Source: Schizophyllum amplum
Lineage: Eukaryota > Basidiomycota > Agaricomycetes > Agaricales > Schizophyllaceae
DNA: 64,000 nt
Direction of reading: 5' to 3'
Assembly (NCBI GenBank): GCA_007026445.1
Contig: VDMD01000005.1
Coordinates: 1,178,001 to 1,242,000, forward strand
In this document: positions 55,396 to 64,000 of the stretch, in pieces
How positions within the stretch are numbered: position 1 is the stretch's first letter
Layout of the letters: each line of letters begins with the position of its first letter
The notes under the pieces: model-generated
Told to the model about the DNA's origin: nothing
Seen by the model: only the letters and a program-made list of their open reading frames with translations
Database searches by the model: none
Position numbers and translations under genes: made by a program

Positions 55396-56444
55396 GGTCG
55401 GTGCGAGCAAGAGGGCAGTCCAATGGGCAGTCCACTGAGCGGGCCAGCAAGGTTGCAACTGGCACGCAAGTAGCCCTGGCAGTCAAGCGGGCAATCGCAG
55501 CCCCCAAGCAAGTGGTCGGAAGAGAAGAGAAGACGCGCGTGTTGACCGGGATGTCAGTACATAAGTACTTGACCTGCTCTCGGGGCCGCCGATCATCATA
55601 TGAGGAGGCCGCAGGAGCCCGTAAACAGGTCGCATCACAACTGTCAGAAGCGTACAGACCGCACTTCTCCTGTGCTGGCGTGGATGCAAGATAATAATCC
55701 GCTGAATTGCCGTATACACGGGGGACGACGGCAGGTACCCAATCGAATTCATGAAGCACTCATGATGTCGATGATGATGGGAAGGTTCAACGTGTGATAA
55801 TATTTGGCCATATTTGCTCATGTTGAACCCTGGCCCTCGCTGCTCGACTACACCTCCGCACGCCACCAAAGATACTTACGGCCTGACCTAAAAGATGATG
55901 AATAACTTCTTGCATTGATTCTTCTTCACTTCCACCAGTATATAAGAGTCTTCTACAACCACATCGTGGGGGATAGGTATGCGTGCGCAGCGTACAGCGC
56001 GGGAAAGACGGGCAACGACGAGCCTAAAAACAAATGACACAGACAGCAACAGCACAGTGGAGGAATGGGGTGGACAGTAGGGTAAGTATATGCGTGACGG
56101 TATGAGATGCAGTTGTCGTGCAAAGGGATGATAAGAGGAGAATGAACCCGTCGGCGAGGCGCAACGGGAACAGGAAGAGGGCACGACGGGGAGCCCCTCG
56201 AGAAGGATTAGAGAAGGCGTGAGCGTAGGAAGGGCATTATACCGTAACGAGCGAGGATAAGGAGTAAATGTACGTGCGATACAGGGAAGAAGGCGCGGGC
56301 CGATAGATAAAGTTGCATAAGGTCCCTGGTGTGCGATGGAGGTGTTGTGTTGTGGTGCGTGCGGTAAGTGTATAGATGTCGTCGGGTCGTGATCGTGTCC
56401 GTCTATCCGGCCAGCCGGGCGTGAATGTGCGGGCATGGATGCTC
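55396..56444. other. Intergenic
   Basis: Promoter of the DUF6534 gene and 3' side of the B55 gene. Reading frames up to 182 codons here and antisense to B55 are not supported. Nothing else recognised. Confidence 0.45.
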
Positions 56445-58187
56445 TTACGCGGCGCTGTACAAGAACAGGTTGTTCGTCGCGGCGATCTGAAGACTCAGGT
56501 CAGTTGCCTGGAATCATGGACGTGTGGGGTGGATGATGAAACACACCGCGATCGTGTACTCCTGCGGATGCCAGCTCGCGTGGAGGATCTTCTTGTTGAA
56601 GTCCAAAGTCTCCAACTGCATCGCGTCTCGCAAGCCGCTGGGGCGGTTGTTCTTGGCGCCTGGCTTGCCCGGCAAGGGACCGCCGATCTTCTTCGCCTTG
56701 AACGCCGACTTGTCGGCTTGCAACACGACGTCGTTGAGAGTGTCCGTGTCGTAAATCCGGAAGTAGTTATGATAAGAACCAGTAAGCACGTTCCTGTACT
56801 TGTGAGCATGAAGTTCGGGCAGGGACGGATGTGTACATACTTATCGTCCCCACTCCAGATGCACTCGAACTTGTCGAAGATGCAATCATTCTCGTACAAG
56901 TCGCAGAGCTTGCCCCGAAGATGATCGTGGATGGGTATCGTCTTCACCGGTCGCGACTCCATGTTGATGTCCCAAATCTTCAGGTTCAAGTAGTCACGCG
57001 ATAGAATGTATCGCCCGTCTCGACTGAACTTGACGTCCGAGATGGAGGAAATGATTTCAGAGAAGAAGGATCGCGTTGTAGGGTCTTCCTCTTCCTCGAA
57101 GCCTGTATTAACATGTGAGTAATTTGTGGCGCCTTATCGGGACAATAGACGCACATTTCGCGTGTCGGTCGCACAGCGCGGCTTCCCGCATGTCTGCCAG
57201 CTTGATGTTACTCTTCGAGCTGGAGTACATGAAGAGGTTGCAATGTGTAGGGTGAAACTCGGTCGCGGTGATGACTTCCGTGAGCTCCTCCATGTTCACC
57301 GGCTTGATGTCGACGATGTCTGCGCCGCGTCAGCAACATCAAACAACTAGCAGGCAGGCTACGCACTGAAGCTCTGGTCACTGATGTTCAAGTTCCACAA
57401 GTTGATCCTGAGATCGTCGGCGGAGATGTACGTCTCTTGATCAGAGTTGACGGATATCGAGTGTATGTGATACGCGTGCGCGTTGGCGTACACCTTTCGT
57501 GGCACCGCCGCGATGATGTTGTCCTGCTGCGTCATGCGAGGCAGACGCAGATGGCTGGCATGGATGGGTGGGGGTACTTGCCGTTGGCCATCCAATTGGT
57601 TCGACTCGGATACAACCCGCAGCGACTTCTCAAACACTTTCCACAGCTTGATGGTCTTGTCTGCGAGTGCGGCCAGGTCAGACGAATGTCAAGATCAGCG
57701 GGACGATTACGCACCATTTGTGGATAGAAGGAAATGCGCCTGGTTCTGGCGTTTACACCACCTGATCTTGTTGATCTTTTCCTCTATCTCCAGTGATTTC
57801 AAGTAATCGAATTCGGGCTCGTGCGACTGGAATTCGGTGTAGAACTTGTATTCGCAGCCCTTCTTCTGCAAGAGCACATGCATACATTAGATATGCGGGT
57901 CGCTCGAGCGAGATGGTGACGCACGGATTCGTTCCGTTCAAAGAGCACGACACGCCCGCCCTTGTCTCCGGTAGCAAGGTAGTTGCCCGTGGAGTCGAAT
58001 TCGACGGTGGATATGATATCAGCTGGCGGGCGCGTGGGTCAATGACGAGGGCCGCGGATGGCAGTGACGCGTGTCTGCCGGTGTGGTAGGGTGCGGTGGA
58101 CGTACCCTCGGTGATATCCTCGACCTCTCCCTTGTCGCCGAAGCACTGGGCGAATCGCCAGCCTCCGGAGGATGATGGGTCTTCCAT
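56445..58187 (-). CDS. CDC55: PP2A regulatory subunit B (B55/Cdc55)
   Basis: WD-repeat regulatory subunit of protein phosphatase 2A (mitotic control, morphogenesis). Minus-strand exons 58187-58106, 58022-57925, 57865-57715, 57660-57367, 57319-57155, 57102-56841, 56793-56547 and 56486-56445 total exactly 446 aa (human B55 alpha 447). Nearly every family block is present: [101 protein letters not shown] and [13 protein letters not shown], ending NNLFLYSAA. No faults. Confidence 0.97.
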
Positions 58188-58508
58188 GGATGTGGTCGGT
58201 CAGGGCTTGAGATACGGAGATCGAAAGGCGATTCTGGGCGCTGGGGGCGGTTGTGAGCGCGAGAAACAGACGCCCACAATGTTTTACGCACTTTTGCTGG
58301 TGAGATGTGTCGCTGGCGAGCGGGACGGCGGGGTGATGGACGAGAACAAGCACGTAACGCACGCTTCAGGAAACGAGACGCCGTTATGTCAGCGCGGCCT
58401 CCGGAATAAATAGGCGTCAACATCCTGAAAAGCCCGCATCCGGTGCGGCGTCTCTTCTCTCCGCACTCAGAGTCACTGTCGTCTGCTCCTCACATATACG
58501 CGCCCACA

Positions 58509-58797
58509 ATGGCCATCGCTCCCATTACTGGCATGCTGCGCAAGCGCTTCTTCTTTGACCTTTCCTTTGGTCTCAGCGTCGGCGTCACCTCCGCCTACGC
58601 CTACTGGTGCGTTTCTTCGTAATTTATAGCGACCTTCCCAACTCATTTGCCTTCTAGGTACCTCCACCACCTCCACACCCGTGCGTCTGGCGTGCTCAAG
58701 CAGCACCATACTCTTCCCCCAACATCCATCTCACATGCTCCCCGCAGGCACGCTCGAGCAGGAGTACTACCTCAAGATCGAGAGGGAGAAGATGTAG
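58509..58797 (+). CDS. COX9: Cytochrome c oxidase subunit VIIa (COX9), 56 aa
   Basis: Small single-helix subunit of respiratory complex IV in the inner mitochondrial membrane. Exons 58509-58606, 58658-58680 and 58748-58797 give 56 aa. MAIAPITGMLRKRFFFDLSF aligns with yeast Cox9 MTIAPITGTIKRR. The helix is LSVGVTSAYAYWY, followed by a charged C-terminal EQEYYLKIEREKM. Its exons are too short to show as a single long frame. Confidence 0.9.
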
Positions 58798-58970
58798 AGG
58801 GCGGGTCACCCCCTGTGTCCATTCTTGCGTACATCGCGCGCGACCTAGAGGTGCTAGGGCGGCAGACCAATCAATTTCGTCCGAAATCATCTCGTCCCGC
58901 ACAGTGGTCTAGACCGCGCCCCCGCGGCCTGCTTCACCCGAACGTAGACACGACCAAGCCCATGCCGCTC

Positions 58971-59790
58971 TCATTCCCCCCACTGCAACCGCAGGCCGTC
59001 TTGCTTGTCCCCCCGGATCGCGTCCTCGACCGCCTGCGCGAATTGTCGCAACAGCAGCACGTCCTCCCCCACTTCTTCTGTTCTCCCTCCATTGTTCGCT
59101 TGATTGAGCCGCAGTGCGCGGTGCAGGGCATCAACACGTCCCTGTCCGCGCAGCTCATCAATCCCTTTTAGCGTGTCTCGCAATTCCGGATGCTCTGTCA
59201 TCAGCGCGCGCAGAGGCTTGGACGTCGCTGGTGGAATATCAGGCAAGTGTCGCGTCGTGAGTGAGATGCTCACCTATAGCTTCGTACTGCGGGAGGCTGA
59301 GAGGCTTTGGGTCGTCGCGCGTAAGGGGATCTGGATATGCTGATTCTTCGGGAACGTAAGGCCATCTGAGTGATGTGAGGGCCTTCAAGGGTTTCTCGTC
59401 CTGTAGAGGCTCCTGCGAAGGTGGGTTCGATGGTGCAGGATCCTCTTGAGCAACTGTGCGAGACGGTCAGAAAATCGACAGATGTGCAAGGCTTCCGTTC
59501 GCACCCTCTGCAGTCTGTTCCACCTTTGGTAGAACGACCACGCTTGCAGACCCCTGCTTCTCGGTGGTGCATGTGGACGCTAAGCGAGTTTAGCAGGTAC
59601 ACACAGTTCAGAAACAATTATACCTTTGTGCTGCTTGTAGCACGGTACTGAACAGCTTGGCTTCTTTTCAGTACAGATCTGCACATGGGCTCGCATGAAT
59701 CACTCACTAGACAATGCTGCAAACTGAGCAGGTGTACTTTGACTCGGTCTCGTTACAGACTTGGCACTTCGCTCTCGAGGGTTTCGGCAT
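58971..59790 (-). CDS. HIT zinc-finger protein (ZNHIT3/Hit1-like)
   Basis: Zn-finger HIT family; Hit1/ZNHIT3 acts in box C/D snoRNP assembly. Minus-strand exons 59790-59708, 59655-59624, 59579-59505, 59453-59274 and 59227-58971 give 208 aa. The finger is CQVCNETESKYTCSVC then, across a splice, YCSVPCYKQHK. The following fungal block is LTSLRWPYVPEESAYPDP, then PLRALMTEHPELRDTLKGID and a helix QFAQAVEDAI. The first three exons are short and easy to miss. Convergent with COX9 (173 bp between stops). Confidence 0.87.
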
Positions 59791-60212
59791 GTTTGTGGAT
59801 GATCCTCAGTGAAGGGGGGTTTATTGCAAGTGCTTGCAGGATACCGAGGCTCCGTTTGAGTGGACGTATGGTGTATGCAGCGCGAGCCACCGGCGCGATC
59901 GGAGAGTCCGGTTGTCGGTCCGGCGGTTCGGTAGCCGCCGAGGTCCGAGCTGAACGAGCTCAAAACATCACGCAGTGCGCACTGGACCCACACGACTGCT
60001 TGATTCTACGCTACATGGCAAAAATGACCCAACCCACGAGATGTTCCCCGCTAGCCCTATGTACGACCTATTGTAATATATATACACACGTACTCCTCGC
60101 CGCCAGAGTGTCCGGTCGTGAGTACAGTAATCATCATGAAGAGACCACCCATCTGGGAGTCTGCCGCACGCCAGGGAGACCTCCTGACGTGGACTTCCGC
60201 CCTCCAAAAATT
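59791..60212. other. Intergenic
   Basis: Between two minus-strand genes. TATATATACACA near 60076 is AT-rich. No gene or clear element. Confidence 0.4.
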
Positions 60213-61683
60213 TTACCACTCGGTATGATCTCTCGTTTTATCCGTCGACTTCGTATCCGATGCCGGCTCCTCGTTGTCGTGGTGCGTGACGGTCTCCAGC
60301 CGGATCGCCACGTCGATATTGTTCGTCCCCTGGCCCGCGCGCGCGCCAGACGTCCAAGTCCGCCGCGGGCCCGATGTGTCGCCACTCGTCGGGCCGCCGC
60401 TGCTGGTGTTCCCATGCGCGGTGCCCTCGGAGACGCGGATGATGATGTAGGAGAACTGGGAGGATAGGTCGGTTAGATAGGTGCTTGGGAGAGGCGGAGT
60501 ACATGAAGAGGTAGGGTAAGAAGTGGCGCAGAAGGGAGAGAAGAAGGCAAAGTACAAGAAAGGGCGGAACACAAGGGAAGAAGTGCAAGAAGACACATAC
60601 CACGATCCCGATAGTCGGCGCCTCCATGTCCGTCAGGATGTAAATGACCAGGGAGTCCATGCCGAGCATGATGATGTGTACAACGAGCAGCACTGTGTAA
60701 AAACCGGCCGACTCAAGCAGGATTACCACGAGGTTCTGCACCGCGTCGCGAGCGCCTGTGGTGAGGTACTGGACGTCTCGCCGGATGTGCCAGATGCGGA
60801 AGGCGATGAGTACTGAAAAGGGGTGTTGGTACGGTCTGACTTGTAGAACGGCTCGGGGTGTAGGACGGCCTAGGCGAGACTCACATGATGATAACAAGTT
60901 AGTGTACAGCGTGAAGACCATGCACGCGATGTTGGCAATATTTGCCCGAATGTAAAGATCGAAAGCCCCGGCTGTCGCAGCACCCTCGCCGTAGGCTACC
61001 GTGCTATACAACAGCCAGATCCCAGAACCTGCAGGTGAAGAGTCTCAGTATAAGTTGGCAGGAAGCTCTGGAAAGGGGAGGAGCACAATGGAAGAGTATG
61101 GAGACTCACCGCAATTTGCTATCCAGCCGAAAAGAACGGGAGCCACAGCGTACCAGTTCCCTCGCCATACAACATAGACCCGATAAATCTGGCGATCGTC
61201 GGTCAGTGAACAGGAGGATGAAGTGCGGCAGCAGGGACTCACAATGAACGCGTCCGATATCAGAATACACAATAACCAGGAAACGTTAGCGAGAACCGTA
61301 TGCGGAGCATTAAGCGAGCCGAAGTCGATATCGCCATCCGGCTGTTGGTGGAAGCGCAATCCCACCAGCGCTCGTGTCATCGAGATGATACAGCGCTGTG
61401 GAAGGCGTCAGCATTGATGCGAGGAAAATTGTCGCTATCCACATACCACGCTGACCAGAATGAGCAAAGCAACGTGCGTCCCCACAAGATATATGTTCAC
61501 CCTGCGCTGCCTCCGCTTCAGATACAGCACTCTTGAGCACTCATAGGCGACGGCAAGGTAAAAGCCTACTGACGCATTAGTGACGCTGAGTACGCGGTGA
61601 AGACCCGCACACGCACCGTAAAGCAGCGTGGACATGAACGCGCTTATAAAGGTCGCGTCGACCATACGCAGACCCGCGGACAT
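60213..61683 (-). CDS. Basidiomycete seven-helix membrane protein, 339 aa
   Basis: Function unknown. Minus-strand exons 61683-61617, 61568-61447, 61395-61243, 61188-61110, 61028-60885, 60812-60601 and 60455-60213 join in phase. Hydrophobic segments: FYLAVAYECSRVLYL, YLVGTHVALLILVSV, LANVSWLLCILISDAFI, YAVAPVLFGWIANCG, IANIACMVFTLYTNLLS, FYTVLLVVHIIMLGM and APTIGIVFSYIIIRV. It has the IYRVYVVWRGNW signature common in a large agaricomycete 7-TM family. The C-terminal about 65 residues are polar and Ser/Thr/Gly-rich, probably cytosolic. It differs from the DUF6534 gene upstream. Confidence 0.82.
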
Positions 61684-63523
61684 GGTGTGCTGCTGGCTAC
61701 CTGAGCGAGTGGATCTTCAGCGGGGCCCTGCGTAGTCTCGAAATGTGGGGGATGCACGGCGGGAACGAGAACGTCGGTGGGCGGCGCGCTCTCGACGCCA
61801 TCCCGCTCTTTATGTGGCGGCCCCAAAATTGTCAGACTGGCGGCGTAACGATCAGCGATCGCACAGGCCCATTGCGCAGCGGATACGAATTGCAGACGGG
61901 GCCGTTCATCAAATCGGGCGGTGGACTCGAGCCCGATGGGGCGTGGGCGGGTCAGTTCAGGTCAGTTCGGTGAGGTTAGGTGGGTGTAAATGAACGGATT
62001 ACCTATCAGAAATCAGATCAGGCTTTCTATCAGGCCCGCCGCTGGTGGTGGCGTAAGTGTCGTCGCGTCAGAGCTCCAGTGACCAAGGAGGCAGCCGCAT
62101 CGCTAACCGGGCGAGCAGCCAGTGAAAGCGCTCAAGATCCCTGTTTTTTCGAGTCAGGCCGGAGACAGTGAATCTAGTGATTACTGAACGCGCCCAGTCC
62201 TCTCATATTCCGGAGATGGCGGCGATGAGGGCAGCCTGGGCAGGGCACACGGCACCGCGGTTGTCGCCGTGGGAATTGCCTTCGGGAGCTCGCTAGAATC
62301 GGAAGGAGGCAAATCTCTACCGGATCTGGGCATCTGAGCCCGCACCTGATTTTTTCCTTGTCCAACCGCTGATGAACCTCGCCGTTGTCCGCGCAACGTT
62401 GGAAGCGCTGTTCGATGCTCTCTGGTTGACGATCCATTGCACCAGAGCGCCGTCCTCCCGTCTTCAGAGTGCGCATTCAGGCGCATACTCTGCAGGCTTG
62501 CAGATGTGACCCCTGGCAGAGCCGCGGTCGGGTCCGGGAGCGGACAGCGTCAATGTGGGCGCTGACACCTGGACTTCAGGCATCCCTGGGGCGTTGGAGG
62601 CGTTGGCTGGGCCTGGGCGGGAATCGGTGGCAGGAAAAACCAAACGTACCTGTTTACATAAGCTTGAGGTGCAGCGGGACCTACAACGATCCACAGGTTT
62701 CTTCATGACTTGCTATGTCTGCAAGATGCATGAGCGGGCTCCATGTTTGCTTCAAATTGCGATGATATAGACTTACGTACCTGCACTTGCGATCTGTATC
62801 TGCATGGTCAGCATTATCTTCGACTTGCAACACTGGAATAGGCACAGAGCCGGCTTTACATATTCTCGTCACTACACCTTCCGACCGATGATGTCCGCGA
62901 ACTCCTCCTCCTCCTCGTCGCTGTGCGTCAGTTTTCAACTTGATGTCAGTGTCCACGTCGAGGCTCGTCAAGGGTGGTGCAATCAGCTGTGCATGCTACG
63001 ACGAATGTCCTTACATGACACGGCGGGGAGCTCTCGGAACGGTAAGTATTGGTCAGGTCGGTGGCGCTGAGACTGACCGCTCTGCGCCACATCGGAGAGT
63101 ATCAGCCCCAGAATTTGCCGATGTGCGCACGATACAAGGCTGATGCTATAGAATAATGATCACAACAAGCGAAAGACGCTGCTGCCTGGACACTGGACAG
63201 CTTCGTTAAAAGTGAGGGGACGTTCTGATGACGACTTCCCAATATAGAGGCCAAAACGGGCATATCGGGTAAGTACGGTCGTCGAGAGTGAGAGATGGAG
63301 CAATTTTTACGAGTCGGAAGTCCTCCCTGTTCAGAGCAACTTCAACAGTAAGCCCAAGTGCGGAAGTTGACGATGACTCATCCCATTGTTTTGACGGTCA
63401 TCAGTAACGCATAACAGTCACACCTCCCCCTGTCCTGTCCCCTCACTTCGACGCCGCGTCCCCGAAGCGACGTTCTCATTTACCTTCTTAGTCCTCGGAT
63501 AATATATTCATTGCTCATCTGCC
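61684..63523. other. 1.8 kb without an assigned gene
   Basis: Divergent promoter region between the 7-TM gene and the MPE1-like gene. On the minus strand at 62873-62921 there is an exon-like end reading DEEEEEFADIIGRKV followed by a stop. It is preceded by an acceptor-like ACGCACAG and by PLTSLDVDTDIKLK further upstream. I could not build a start or a full chain, so a small unrecognised gene here is possible. Open frames at 62174-62706 look non-coding. Confidence 0.4.
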
Positions 63524-64000
63524 ATGGCTTCCTCAGTCTTTTACCGCTTTGCCTCGCGCAAGGATGAGTCCCGTGTCACTTTCGATGGCACGGGCATCTC
63601 TATATTCGACCTCAAGCGCGAGATCATCCTTGCGAACAATATGAGTAAAGCGAACGACTTTGACCTCTATGTCTTTAACGCAACGACACAAGAAGGTGCG
63701 TCTCTGTGACGTGTGGAGTACAGTGTACTAACGGTGCTCGTAGAATATGCAGACGACACCACTATCGTTCCTCGGTCTTCGTCGATTCTTGTCAAGCGAC
63801 GACCTGCTGTGCGTCCGGGCAGGGGGAAAGCCGCGTACTACACTGCCGGAACGGCCGGCAATCTACCAGCTTCAGAATCCATGCAGCGCGGGGGAGGCGG
63901 CGGCGGCGGCTCAACATGGTACAAGGGTGCCATGTCGAAGCGGTTCGATGGAAAGGAGGAGGCTGCAAAATCAAGCGTGCGTCGCATGAAGTTCCATCAT
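63524..64000 (+). CDS. MPE1: MPE1/RBBP6-like protein with DWNN domain, 5' part
   Basis: Yeast Mpe1 is a subunit of the cleavage and polyadenylation factor; RBBP6 is its animal relative. Exon 1 63524-63695 and exon 2 from 63744, with a good donor after 63976 (AAGC/GTGCGT). The DWNN ubiquitin-like domain starts at once: SSVFYRFASRKDESRVTFDGT, ISIFDLKREIILANNM, FDLYVFNATTQEEY and IVPRSSSILVKRRPA. A poly-Gly stretch follows. The zinc knuckle and RING domains expected next lie beyond the window. Confidence 0.92.

Noticed and set aside
56376..56924. 182-codon plus-strand frame opposite PP2A B55
   Set aside because: B55 on the minus strand is certain, and this frame is its antisense.

Overview
This is nuclear DNA of a filamentous basidiomycete. 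Genes are dense and split by many short introns, mostly 46-75 bp with GTRNGT...YAG borders. Family content (polyporopepsin-like aspartic proteases, F-box/LRR-type proteins, a DUF6534 membrane protein) points to the Agaricomycetes, probably Polyporales; the order is inferred. All exon chains below were assembled by eye from translated frames, splice borders and phase arithmetic.

Layout: 0-2.7 kb, right part of a DIRS/Ngaro-like retrotransposon. 3.2-13 kb, housekeeping metabolism: MTHFR, ERG4 and COQ3 from one bidirectional promoter, a RED/IK splicing factor, and a sterol O-acyltransferase. 13-16 kb, a PIF/Harbinger-type MITE and a decaying F-box gene. 16.3-19.2 kb, an SDR and a BEM46-type hydrolase, convergent. 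19.2-21.6 kb, a U2 snRNA gene and a 1.1 kb unit with perfect 42-bp inverted ends. 21.6-26.3 kb, ZW10/Dsl1-like tether, EMC5, DOPA-dioxygenase-like. 27-33 kb, an orphan gene, DNA primase small subunit, aspartic protease 1. 33.7-40 kb, a C2H2 factor, a sparse stretch with coding-like debris, an alpha/beta hydrolase and its degenerate tandem copy. 40-48 kb, a copper-transporting P-type ATPase, aspartic protease 2 and a secreted orphan. 48-53 kb, RPL22, an F-box protein, a cystathionine beta-synthase-like enzyme. 53.7-64 kb, DUF6534 protein, PP2A B55, COX9, HIT-finger protein, a 7-TM protein and the start of an MPE1/RBBP6 homologue.

Two themes stand out. First, ergosterol synthesis (ERG4) and sterol esterification (ARE-like) lie within 5 kb of each other beside a ubiquinone gene. 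Second, several otherwise well conserved genes (ARE-like, ZW10, both proteases, the alpha/beta hydrolase, the Cu-ATPase) carry single-base losses that break the frame, nearly all at short homopolymers, while neighbouring genes are clean. This looks more like local assembly error than gene death, but needs reads to decide. I found no clear undescribed multi-gene system. The best leads for novelty are the secreted orphan at 47.3 kb with a lysozyme-like Glu-Ser/Met-Gln pattern, the orphan at 27.2 kb, and the structured non-coding elements around 20 kb.
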